From Bacteroidota bacterium (GTDB lineage: Bacteria > Bacteroidota > Ignavibacteria > UBA10030 > UBA8401): a DNA stretch of 64,000 nt. The notes below the pieces were generated by a model that worked only from the letters and a program-made list of their open reading frames with translations, was not told the origin of the DNA and made no database searches. Position 1 is the first letter of the stretch. Every line of letters starts with the position of its first letter. Position numbers and translations under genes: made by a program. The DNA lies in the NCBI GenBank assembly GCA_027622375.1, contig JAQCAB010000003.1, positions 1 through 64,000 of the forward strand, written 5' to 3'. Shown here piece after piece: positions 36,317 through 45,165 of this stretch.

Positions 36317-37590
36317 GTAATAGGGAAGTGATGGTTTCTAATGATTTAATTTCGAAATGTATTCATTGTGGACTATGTTTACCCACATGCCCAACTTATA
36401 ATTTGACTTTAAATGAACAATCTTCACCACGTGGAAGAATTCAACTGATGAAGAATGTATTCGAAAATAAAGCCCCAATAAGTGATCAATTTGTATATGA
36501 AATGCAATTCTGTTTGGATTGTCAAGCCTGCCAAACTGCTTGTCCGGCAGGAGTTCAATATGGAAGCCTAGTTGAAGAAGCAAGAAATTTAATTTCAAAA
36601 TCCAATAGAGAATCTACTTTATATAAAATTTTTAAATTCATTTTTTTAAAACAGATAATCTATTCATCTAAAAATTTAAAACTTGTTTATAGAGTTATTA
36701 GAATCATTCAAAATATTTTTAATGTTAAAATAGTTAACCAATTGGTTTTTAATATCTTCGAAGCTTTTCAATCAACCAAAGTATTTAATTTATTTCCAAA
36801 GGTTTCTGAAAAACCATTTGATGAATTGGTCTCAGAATTTTTACCTGCTTATGGAAAAGCAAATTATAGTGTAATTTTTCCATATGGTTGTATTATGAAT
36901 TTGGTATTTAGCAAAACTCAAAATGATACCGTTGAAGTTTTAAGACACGCCGGCTGTAATGTTATTATTCCAAAAAACCAAAGTTGTTGCGGTTCATTAC
37001 ATAAACATAACGGCGAAATTGGTGATGCAAAAAATCTTGCTAAACAAAATATAATCTTATTTAATAAATATAAGTTTGATTATCTGATTCAAAATTCATC
37101 CGGTTGTGGTGCGTTTATGAAAGAATATGGTAATTTATTTCAAGATGATGATCGATTTTCAGAAACTGCAATAACTTTTTCAAAAAAATGCAAAGATTTT
37201 TCTGAATTCTTAGTGGGAATAAAATATAATCCTCCTAATCGGGAACTAAATCAAAAAATAACTTATCATGATGCTTGTCATTTGATTCACTCACAATCAA
37301 TATCAAAAGAACCTCGGCAGTTAATTTCTTTGTTAAATAAAAATGGTTATGTTGAATTAAATGAAGCAAGTTGGTGTTGTGGAAGTGCAGGAATTTATAA
37401 TGTTACTCACACAAAAGATTCTTTAGAAATCCTTGATCGAAAAATGGATAATTTAATTAACACTCAAGCAGATATTGTAATTACAAATAATCCAGGATGT
37501 TTGCTTCAATTGGAATATGGCATCAAAAAACGAAAATTAAACATGAAAGCAATGCATTTAGCAACATTACTAAACAACCTTTATCAATAG
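36307..37590 (+). CDS. glcF: glycolate/lactate oxidase Fe-S subunit (GlcF-like)
   Basis: A 427-residue protein with two N-terminal [4Fe-4S] motifs (CIHCGLCLPTCPT and CLDCQACQTACPAG) and two cysteine-rich CCG domains (NQSCCGSLHKHNG and ASWCCGSAGIYN). It hands electrons from GlcD to quinone. Start is uncertain: ATG 36307 is in frame but only 1 nt from AGGAG (36301-36305); TTG 36313 overlaps the glcD TGA as TTGA and is 7 nt from the same AGGAG, so it may be the real start. The difference is two residues. Confidence 0.92.
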   Translation: MDLSNREVMVSNDLISKCIHCGLCLPTCPTYNLTLNEQSSPRGRIQLMKNVFENKAPISDQFVYEMQFCLDCQACQTACPAGVQYGSLVEEARNLISKSNRESTLYKIFKFIFLKQIIYSSKNLKLVYRVIRIIQNIFNVKIVNQLVFNIFEAFQSTKVFNLFPKVSEKPFDELVSEFLPAYGKANYSVIFPYGCIMNLVFSKTQNDTVEVLRHAGCNVIIPKNQSCCGSLHKHNGEIGDAKNLAKQNIILFNKYKFDYLIQNSSGCGAFMKEYGNLFQDDDRFSETAITFSKKCKDFSEFLVGIKYNPPNRELNQKITYHDACHLIHSQSISKEPRQLISLLNKNGYVELNEASWCCGSAGIYNVTHTKDSLEILDRKMDNLINTQADIVITNNPGCLLQLEYGIKKRKLNMKAMHLATLLNNLYQ

Positions 37591-37598
37591 GACCTATT

Positions 37599-40500
37599 TT
37601 GAAAACAAAACCCAGAAAATCACTTTTTATTAGTTTTATTGTTTTATTTGCAATTTTAATACCAAACTTCAGTTTTGGATATAATAACAAAATTCAAAAA
37701 AGTCCTGAAGTTGTCCCCGGGATTATTTATGTAAAGTTTAAATCGCACTCAAAGGGATTAATGAAGCAACAATCAGTTGAGCAAGAATTTAGTAAATATC
37801 AAATTTTATCTAGCAAGAATGTTTTTGATGAATTTAAATCTAAGTTTATAGTTTCAAATGACTTAGAAAGTGTATATAAAATTGAATTATCGTATGGAGT
37901 AAATATTTGGAATGTAATTTCTGAGATGAAAAGTAATCCTGAAATTGAATACGCTGAACCAAGTTATATCCGTAAAACTTCAGGAGATTATACACCGAAT
38001 GATTCTCTTTTTTCGCAAATGTATAGTTTAGCCAAAACTCAAGCTTCAAAGGCTTGGGATATTTCAAAAGGGGATAGTGTTATAATTGGAATTGTAGATA
38101 GTGGATATGATTACAATCATCCTGATTTAGCGACAAAGATTTGGGAAAATAATGGAGAAAAGGGAACAGATTCACAAAATCGTGATAAAAAAAGTAATGG
38201 TGTAGATGATGATAATAACGGATTTGTAGATGATTGGAGAGGTTGGGATTTTGTAGGTTCAAATACTACTACATTCGTTCCAGATAATGATCCTCATCCA
38301 AAATCTGGTAGCGCACATGGCACACATACTTCTGGTACTGCAGGTGCAGCAACTGATAATAGAATTGGTGTTGCAAGTATGGGCTTTAATGCTAAGATAA
38401 TGGCAACTAAACATGCACCTGATGTTACTTCAAATAGTATTTATTTTGGATATGATGGAATCTTGTATTGCATAAAAAATAAAGCTCAAATAATAAGTTG
38501 TAGTTGGGGTGGAACTGGTTATTCCCAGTACGAAAGAGATGTTGTTCGTTTTGCTCTTAAAAATAATGTATTAATTGTTGCAGCTGCCGGTAATGGTGGA
38601 ATCAATACAGAAATTGAAGGGCACTATCCTTCAAATTATCCTGAAGTTCTTGCAGTTGGTAATACTGATAGTAATGATAAAAAGGAATCACTTTCAAATT
38701 TTGGTAAACCAGAATACGTTCAAGTATTTGCTCCAGGTACAAACATCTTAAGTACAATTCCAAATGGTAATTATACAAATGGATATACAGGAACTTCTAT
38801 GTCTTCTCCACTTGTGGCAGGAATAGCTGCACTGTTAAAATCAAAGTACCCAACAATGAGCGCAACTGATATTATGTTTAGAATTTGCGGAACTGCAGAT
38901 TCAATAGATAATTTGAATCCCTCTTATAAAGGATTGATGGGTTATGGACGAGTTAATGCTTTTAGATCTTTAACGCAAACACATAATCAACCAAAGCCAA
39001 TACTTGTACTAAAAAGTGTAAGCATCAATGACCAATCTGGAAATAATAATAAATCAATTGATCCCGGAGAATCTGTAAATATTTTAGTTGAACTTCAAAA
39101 TGATTGGGGAGATGCAACGAATGTTACTGCAACTCTTGAAGTTAATCATTGGGCTGTAACTTCAATAAAATCAACTTCCAATTATGGATTAATTAAAGGG
39201 TTATCTAATCTTGATAGTAGTTCAAAAGATAATAGTGCTGATCCATTAACACTTAAATTTTCAGCGGAAACAATTCCAGTAAAAGTGCCGTGTAAGTTAA
39301 CAGTTAAAGCTGATGGTGGAATTTCAAAAGTATTTAACTTCGAACTATCTGTTGGAGCATCAATTCTGTTTGTTGATGATGACGAAGATTTTAATAGCGA
39401 AATATATTACTTTAAAGCATTCAAAAAATTAGGAGTGGTTTATGAATATTGGAATCACTTCTCAAGTGGAACTCCTTCTTATGATATTCTGAAAAATTAT
39501 AACATTGTTGTTTGGTCTTGCGAATGGGCATTTCCGGCTTTGGATTCGATGGATAGAAATGCTTTGAAAAGTTATTTAGATAATGGTGGCAGATTATTTT
39601 TATCAGGCCAGGATATTGGTTGGGATTTGGCTGATCCTTCCCCAACTTATCCAAATGAATTTAATGTTTCAAAAGGAGCTAGTAAAACATTTTATGAAAA
39701 ATATCTTAAAACAAAATATATTGATGATGGCTCTGCTACAAATACTTCATTAGTTGGTTATGAGAATGATCCTATTACAAATGGATTAAGTATTGATAGA
39801 TTTCAACCTGGAAGAGCTGCAACTGAGCAATTTGGTGACATTACAGACACAACCCAAGGATCAACTCCAATTTTTAAATTTACAAATGGATCTTCACTAG
39901 CCATAGGTAAATTTGGTGCGGTTAAATTTGAAGGAAATTACATGCTAGTTCACTTTACAATGGGTGGATTTGAAGCAATCACAGATACTACTAAACAAAC
40001 TGTTGTAATGAACAGAATTTTAAATTGGTTATTTAAAACTTCTGTTAGTGTTGATAAAATATTTGATACTGAAAACACAACATCTGCAATAAATGTAAAT
40101 ACAAAAGTAACATCAGCAGATCAAATTCAAACTGTTGATTTATATTGGGATACAGATGGACAATTACCATTTAAAAAAGTATCAATGAGTAGTTTAGGAA
40201 GTGGAAATTATAAGGGGGAAATTCCTGCGCAAACCGTTGCGACAGTTCAATATTTTGTACTTGTTAAAACAAATAGAGCATTTATGCCTTACGAAATTAA
40301 TAGTTTTAAAGTTGGGCCAGACCAGATTAAACCAATTGTAAAAGTTCAAGATACTTTGCAAAATAGTATAAAACTTATAGGACCATTTGAATTATTTGCC
40401 GAAATGACAGATAATTTTGGAATTGATACTGTAGGTTCTAAAACTTATTACAATGTCAATAATGGTCAAGATTTAAATGTAAGTTTTACATCTACTGCTA

Positions 40501-41402
40501 AACCAAACTTATATAATTCTAAAATTATACCGACTTCAAAATTAAAAGTAGGTGATATTGTTAATTATTATGTAATTGCTCAAGATAAATCATCTCAAAA
40601 AAATCAATCTAGGTTTCCAATTTCAGGATATAAAAGCTTTTTGGTAGGGAAGGAAGTTTTAGATGATTTTGAATTAGATCAACCACAAAAATGGATTTTT
40701 GGAAGTTGGGGATACTCTCCAAGTTGGAGTTATGCACCGGGCAAAAGAAGTATCACAGATAGCCCAATTGGGAACTATAATCCAAATTCAACAAATTCTT
40801 TAACATATAATTCTACAATTAATTTAACTGATTTCACTAAAGCAAATTTAAGTTTTAAATATCGATCTTTACTTCATAACTCAGATACATTATTTTTTGA
40901 AATTAGTAAAAATGGTGGTACTTCTTGGGAAACAATTTCAAAATTAACAGATTTAGTTTTGTTTGGTGATTATAATTACGATTTAAATAATTATTTAACT
41001 AGTAATAATCTAAAATTTCGATTTAGATTAACAACTGATGCTTCAATAGAACGCGATGGAATTTACCTTGACTATGTCGAAATCAATACAAATCAATATT
41101 CAGTTGGTGTAAATGCTGAAAAAGGTAATTTAATTCCAAAAGAAATTACTTTGAGCCAAAATTATCCAAATCCATTTAATCCATCAACTACAATTCGCTT
41201 TGGAATCCCAACAAATGATTTAGTTAAATTAGAAATTTATGATCTATTAGGAAGAAAAACTGAAACTTTAATTAATTCTGAGCTAAATGCGGGATTCTAT
41301 AATTATAAATTTGATGCAATTAAGTATTCATCTGGAACTTATTTTTATAGATTGAATACTTCCAAAAAATCAATTACAAAGCAAATGAGAATTCTTAAAT
41401 AA
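37599..41402 (+). CDS. secreted subtilisin-like (S8) protease with type IX C-terminal sorting domain
   Basis: I place the start at TTG 37599, after the glcF stop and 6 nt past an AGGA; this gives 1267 residues with a clear signal peptide (about 1-27). A longer frame upstream lies inside glcF. The S8 triad is D167 (IVDSGYD), H240 (HGTHTSG) and S400 (GTSMSSP), with oxyanion N332. Next come a beta-sandwich domain, a DJ-1/ThuA-like region (SILFVDDDEDFNSE, FLSGQDIGWD, about residues 590-720), a jelly-roll-like domain (WIFGSWGYSPSWSYAPG), and a C-terminal type A sorting domain with LSQNYPNPFNPSTTI and a final KQMRILK. It is therefore predicted to be secreted by the type IX system. Confidence 0.92.
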   Translation: MKTKPRKSLFISFIVLFAILIPNFSFGYNNKIQKSPEVVPGIIYVKFKSHSKGLMKQQSVEQEFSKYQILSSKNVFDEFKSKFIVSNDLESVYKIELSYGVNIWNVISEMKSNPEIEYAEPSYIRKTSGDYTPNDSLFSQMYSLAKTQASKAWDISKGDSVIIGIVDSGYDYNHPDLATKIWENNGEKGTDSQNRDKKSNGVDDDNNGFVDDWRGWDFVGSNTTTFVPDNDPHPKSGSAHGTHTSGTAGAATDNRIGVASMGFNAKIMATKHAPDVTSNSIYFGYDGILYCIKNKAQIISCSWGGTGYSQYERDVVRFALKNNVLIVAAAGNGGINTEIEGHYPSNYPEVLAVGNTDSNDKKESLSNFGKPEYVQVFAPGTNILSTIPNGNYTNGYTGTSMSSPLVAGIAALLKSKYPTMSATDIMFRICGTADSIDNLNPSYKGLMGYGRVNAFRSLTQTHNQPKPILVLKSVSINDQSGNNNKSIDPGESVNILVELQNDWGDATNVTATLEVNHWAVTSIKSTSNYGLIKGLSNLDSSSKDNSADPLTLKFSAETIPVKVPCKLTVKADGGISKVFNFELSVGASILFVDDDEDFNSEIYYFKAFKKLGVVYEYWNHFSSGTPSYDILKNYNIVVWSCEWAFPALDSMDRNALKSYLDNGGRLFLSGQDIGWDLADPSPTYPNEFNVSKGASKTFYEKYLKTKYIDDGSATNTSLVGYENDPITNGLSIDRFQPGRAATEQFGDITDTTQGSTPIFKFTNGSSLAIGKFGAVKFEGNYMLVHFTMGGFEAITDTTKQTVVMNRILNWLFKTSVSVDKIFDTENTTSAINVNTKVTSADQIQTVDLYWDTDGQLPFKKVSMSSLGSGNYKGEIPAQTVATVQYFVLVKTNRAFMPYEINSFKVGPDQIKPIVKVQDTLQNSIKLIGPFELFAEMTDNFGIDTVGSKTYYNVNNGQDLNVSFTSTAKPNLYNSKIIPTSKLKVGDIVNYYVIAQDKSSQKNQSRFPISGYKSFLVGKEVLDDFELDQPQKWIFGSWGYSPSWSYAPGKRSITDSPIGNYNPNSTNSLTYNSTINLTDFTKANLSFKYRSLLHNSDTLFFEISKNGGTSWETISKLTDLVLFGDYNYDLNNYLTSNNLKFRFRLTTDASIERDGIYLDYVEINTNQYSVGVNAEKGNLIPKEITLSQNYPNPFNPSTTIRFGIPTNDLVKLEIYDLLGRKTETLINSELNAGFYNYKFDAIKYSSGTYFYRLNTSKKSITKQMRILK

Positions 41403-41413
41403 ATTGTGCTTTA

Positions 41414-41884
41414 ATGATTCAATTTATCTTATTTTTATTTTTATTGCAGGATCCAAATTCTGCGATTGTAAATTATTTTAGTGACGAGATAATATTAAAA
41501 TCAAATCAATCTATATTTTGTAAAATTATTAAAATTGAAGGACTTAAAGTATCTTACTTAACAATTAAAAAAGATAATTTTAAAGTTTTTGAAATTAGTG
41601 CTGACACTGTAAAACAAATAAAACAGAATGGGGAAAACATAGTTACAAGTATCAAGCGAGATTCGATTGTAACTTATTGGTTTGCTAAAAGCGATCATCC
41701 GGGACTTCAAACGACGATTGACTCTTCAGCGTTAATATCTGAAGGGATAGTAAGAACAGATATAACCGATTCAGAGCCTATCATTGCCACAGAAACTGAT
41801 GAATGGCCACTTTATATTTGGATTACACTTGGAACTGCTGCAGCAATACCGATATTATATTTACTTTATATATTGATATTTTAA
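41414..41884 (+). CDS. hypothetical membrane protein
   Basis: A 156-residue protein I do not recognise. The N-terminus is short and hydrophobic (MIQFILFLFLLQD), a mostly beta-rich region follows (about 20-110, with DEIILKSNQSIFCKIIKIEGLKVSYLTI), and a C-terminal membrane segment closes it (WPLYIWITLGTAAAIPILYLLYILIF, about 131-156). It starts 11 nt after the S8 protease and could be co-transcribed. Part of the middle looks like a small periplasmic beta domain. Function is unknown. Confidence 0.65.
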   Translation: MIQFILFLFLLQDPNSAIVNYFSDEIILKSNQSIFCKIIKIEGLKVSYLTIKKDNFKVFEISADTVKQIKQNGENIVTSIKRDSIVTYWFAKSDHPGLQTTIDSSALISEGIVRTDITDSEPIIATETDEWPLYIWITLGTAAAIPILYLLYILIF

Positions 41885-41923
41885 AGAAAATTGGTATCTG
41901 TATATAATATATGTTATGTAAAG

Positions 41924-44152
41924 TTAATTATTTAACTTGTTCTCAAAGCTTTTATCATATACAGATCTAAATAAATTAATATTTTCAATTACTTCCCCAT
42001 TTAAATCGATGGAATCCTTTTCGACTGAACCCAAAATATGACATGGTTGGTTCAATTTTTTACAAAGATCTTCAAACTGAATTTTATTAGATTGTTTAAT
42101 TGAAACTACAACTCTAGATTGACTTTCCGAAAAAAGTACTTTATCCAATCGATCTTCAGTTTTAAAATCAATTTTAAAGCCCAAATTTTGCTTATTAAAG
42201 CTCATCTCAAGTAAAGTTACAATTAGCCCACCTTCAGAAATATCATGTGTAGAAGTTATAATTTTGCTCTTATTTAACTCTGAAATTGCGGTATGCAGCA
42301 AAACTTCATCAGTTAAATTAAATTCAGGTGCATTTATCCCTTCAGAGTAAGTTTTTAATTTATAATAAACACTTCCATTTAAATCAGTTGAAAAATTACC
42401 AAGTAAATAAATTAAATCATTTTTATTTTGAAATTTATTCGGGATTATTTCATCTTTAGAATTTATAATTCCAACCATACCAATTACTGGTGTGGGATAA
42501 ATTGCATTATTTTGAGATTGATTGTAAAAACTTACATTGCCACCAGTTACCGGCGTATTAAAAGCTAAACAAGCTTCAGAAATTCCTTTTAATGCTTCTG
42601 TAAATTGCCAATAAACTTCCGGATTGTATGGATTTCCAAAATTTAAACAATTTGTAATTCCAAGTGGTGTTCCTCCAGAACAAACAATATTTCGAGCTGC
42701 TTCAGCAATAGCAATCATTCCACCAACTTTCGGATTTAAATAAATGTATGTGCTGTTGCAATCTGTTGTTAAAGCCAAAAATTTAGTGCTTCCCGGGATT
42801 TCAACAATTCCGCAATCAATATTTTCTAATTCAACAGTTGAAGTACGAACCATTGAATCATATTGTCTGTAAATCCATTTTTTAGATGAAATATTTGGAG
42901 AACTTAAAATATTTAAAATTTCATTTACATAATTATCAGGTTTTATAAAATCGAATAATTCCCTTTTTGGATTTTTTATATATTCCGGGATTTTGACTTC
43001 CCTTTCATAAACTGGCGCGCCTCCACCAAGCGCTAAACAATCTGCAGGAATATTTACAATAATATTTCTTTTATATTTTACTACTAAGTTCTTTGTATCA
43101 GTTGTTTTACCAATTATCACTCCATGTAAATCCCACTTGTTAAAAATTTTTTCTATTCGTTCTTCGCAACCTGGTTTTGCAACTAACAACATTCTTTCTT
43201 GTGATTCCGAAAGCATAATTTCGAATGGCGTCATAAACATTTCTCTTTGTGGAACTAAATCAAGATCTATTTCCATTCCAACATTTCCTTTTGCAGACAT
43301 CTCGCTTGTTGAACAAGTAATTCCCGCAGCTCCCATATCTTGAATACTATCTATTAAGTCTTCGTTGATAACTTCAAGTGTAGCCTCGAGTAACAACTTT
43401 TCAATAAAAGGATCACCTACTTGAACAGAAGGTCGTTTTGATTCCGACTTTTCTGACAAATCTTCAGAAGCAAATGAAGCGCCTTGAATTCCATCTTTGC
43501 CAGTAGATGAACCAACAATCATAACAGATCTGCCAACTCCTTTAATTGAAGATTTGGCAATTTTATTATGGTCAACAATTCCAACTGCCATTGCATTTAC
43601 TAATGGATTATCTTCATAACATTCGTGAAAATAAATTTCGCCACCAATATTTGGTACGCCAAAACAATTTCCGTAATCACCAATTCCCTTTACAATATTT
43701 TTAAGATAATTTTTAGTTTTGTTATTTTTCAGATTTCCAAAGCGCAACGAATTTAAAACTGCAATAGGTCTTGCTCCCATTGTAAAAATATCTCTTAAAA
43801 TTCCTCCAACAGCTGTTGCAGCTCCTTGATAAGGTTCTACAGCTGATGGATGATTATGAGATTCTATTTTAAAGGCAACGGCTAAGTTATTACCAATATC
43901 GATTAAACCGGCATTCTCTTCACCTGCTTCTACCAACATTTTTTCACTTGAGCGTGGGAGTTTTTTTATTTCCAGAATGGAATTCTTATAACTACAATGC
44001 TCACTCCACATTACGCTAAACACACCAAGTTCAGTATAAGTTGGTACTCGCTTTAATATGTCAAGAATTCTTTTATACTCTTCACTTGTTAATCCAAGTG
44101 AGATTGCAAGATTTTCGCTTACAATCGGCTCTTTATACTCTAAATTGGTCAT
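41924..44152 (-). CDS. purL: phosphoribosylformylglycinamidine synthase subunit PurL
   Basis: A 742-residue small-type PurL, the ATP-dependent subunit of FGAM synthase in purine synthesis. HCSYKNS near the N-terminus, SHNHPSAVEPYQGAATAVGGI, and repeated AIR-synthase domains with FTMGARPIAVLNSLRFG and TGGNVSFYNQS are intact. The small form requires separate PurS and PurQ subunits, which are not in the window. It is the last gene of a yqeY-cvpA-purL run. Confidence 0.97.
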   Translation of the reverse strand: MTNLEYKEPIVSENLAISLGLTSEEYKRILDILKRVPTYTELGVFSVMWSEHCSYKNSILEIKKLPRSSEKMLVEAGEENAGLIDIGNNLAVAFKIESHNHPSAVEPYQGAATAVGGILRDIFTMGARPIAVLNSLRFGNLKNNKTKNYLKNIVKGIGDYGNCFGVPNIGGEIYFHECYEDNPLVNAMAVGIVDHNKIAKSSIKGVGRSVMIVGSSTGKDGIQGASFASEDLSEKSESKRPSVQVGDPFIEKLLLEATLEVINEDLIDSIQDMGAAGITCSTSEMSAKGNVGMEIDLDLVPQREMFMTPFEIMLSESQERMLLVAKPGCEERIEKIFNKWDLHGVIIGKTTDTKNLVVKYKRNIIVNIPADCLALGGGAPVYEREVKIPEYIKNPKRELFDFIKPDNYVNEILNILSSPNISSKKWIYRQYDSMVRTSTVELENIDCGIVEIPGSTKFLALTTDCNSTYIYLNPKVGGMIAIAEAARNIVCSGGTPLGITNCLNFGNPYNPEVYWQFTEALKGISEACLAFNTPVTGGNVSFYNQSQNNAIYPTPVIGMVGIINSKDEIIPNKFQNKNDLIYLLGNFSTDLNGSVYYKLKTYSEGINAPEFNLTDEVLLHTAISELNKSKIITSTHDISEGGLIVTLLEMSFNKQNLGFKIDFKTEDRLDKVLFSESQSRVVVSIKQSNKIQFEDLCKKLNQPCHILGSVEKDSIDLNGEVIENINLFRSVYDKSFENKLNN

Positions 44153-44174
44153 AAATCGGATTAAAACATTTTTC

Positions 44175-44630
44175 CTAAACTCTCTCGTGAAATAATAAAT
44201 TATAGGAGTTCAAAAGGGATAGAATTTTTGAGTTTTGAATTGTTTGTGAGATCGATATTGAAGATATGATTTGAGTTATTGAAAGCAACAATGAAGTAAT
44301 TAAAACAGCTTGAATTATTCCTAATAATAAACCTATAAGCTTATTAATTATACTATCATTGATCGATTTTAATAAAGTTTTTAATATTATCTTTTCAACT
44401 AAAAATATTGAAATAAAAAATATTGTAAAAATTATAATACTTCTAATTTGTTGATTGCCCGAAAGAGTAGATAAATATTTATTCCCTATTTCAGAAGCGT
44501 AATTTATCCCGAAATAAATTATTATAACCCAAACTAAGAGATCAAATATCTTTTTTATTAATCCTTTTTTCCAACCGAAATAAATGTTCCAAATAAAGAG
44601 TAAAAATAAAACAATATCAATCCAATTCAT
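44175..44630 (-). CDS. CvpA family membrane protein
   Basis: A 151-residue protein with about four membrane segments and the CvpA start WIDIVLFLLFIWNIYFGWKKGLIKKIFDLLVW. The family's loop with KLIGLLLGIIQAVLI is present. CvpA proteins are linked to colicin V production or cell-envelope functions in proteobacteria; the role here is not known. It shares a base with the end of yqeY (TAATG) and precedes purL. Confidence 0.9.
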   Translation of the reverse strand: MNWIDIVLFLLFIWNIYFGWKKGLIKKIFDLLVWVIIIYFGINYASEIGNKYLSTLSGNQQIRSIIIFTIFFISIFLVEKIILKTLLKSINDSIINKLIGLLLGIIQAVLITSLLLSITQIISSISISQTIQNSKILSLLNSYNLLFHERV

Positions 44631-45085
44631 TAACTTGTTGCTGCAAGAAGTGTTTTTACAATATTGTTTACAATTTTGCCATCAGCTTTTCCTTTTAGCT
44701 GCTGCATTGCCTTTCCAATCACTTTTGGAAAATCTTTATCACATTGTGCATTTTCAGTTTTAATAATATTTTTTACAATTTCAGATATCTCAATTTCAGT
44801 TAACTGCTTCGGCATAAACTCGTATAAAATAACAAGTTCTGCTTTTTCTTTTTCAGCCAATTCTAAGCGATTCCCCTTCTCAAAAAGCTCTATTGATTCT
44901 TTTCTTTTTTTAACAGCGATATTTAAAATAGCAAGTTCATCATTTTCTGTCATTTTATTTAATGCATCTTTCTTCTCAAATTCAAGAATTTGAGCTTTCA
45001 ACATTCTCATAGTTTCAGTTCGAAGTTTATCCCCTTTTTTCATTGATTCAACTAATTGTGCACCAACTTTTTCTTTTAAATTCAT
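44630..45085 (-). CDS. GatB/YqeY domain protein
   Basis: A 151-residue YqeY protein starting at ATG 45085; a TTG two codons upstream lengthens the frame but overlaps the predicted -10 box. The core KKGDKLRTETMRMLKAQI, LAEKEKAELVILYEFMPKQLTEIEI and FPKVIGKAMQQLKGKADGKIVNNIVKTLL match the family, which shares a fold with the tRNA-binding tail of GatB. Function is probably tRNA-related but unproven. No Shine-Dalgarno is visible, in line with a leaderless message. Confidence 0.92.
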   Translation of the reverse strand: MNLKEKVGAQLVESMKKGDKLRTETMRMLKAQILEFEKKDALNKMTENDELAILNIAVKKRKESIELFEKGNRLELAEKEKAELVILYEFMPKQLTEIEISEIVKNIIKTENAQCDKDFPKVIGKAMQQLKGKADGKIVNNIVKTLLAATS

Positions 45086-45088
45086 TTG

Positions 45089-45119
45089 CAAATATAATTT
45101 TAGTTGTTATCTTAAACAA
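45089..45119 (-). promoter_or_regulatory. predicted yqeY promoter, leaderless geometry
   Basis: On the minus strand TTG (45119-45117), a 20-nt spacer and TATATTTG (45096-45089) match the Bacteroidota consensus TTG-N19-21-TAnnTTTG. The yqeY ATG starts 4 nt beyond the element, so the start site would fall at or next to the ATG. It would drive yqeY-cvpA-purL. Confidence 0.65.
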
Positions 45120-45165
45120 GAATTAATATTAAAATTTAAATTTATAAAATCTATTTTAAAGAAAA

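Noticed and set aside
37497-37598. Upstream extension of the S8 protease start
   Set aside because: The extra 34 residues lie within glcF and lack signal-peptide character; TTG 37599 has an AGGA and starts a good signal peptide.
41921-41938. Hairpin AAGTTAA/TTAACTT overlapping the purL stop
   Set aside because: Purely A/T-G/C-poor stem of 7 bp without a U-tract; expected by chance in such A+T-rich sequence.
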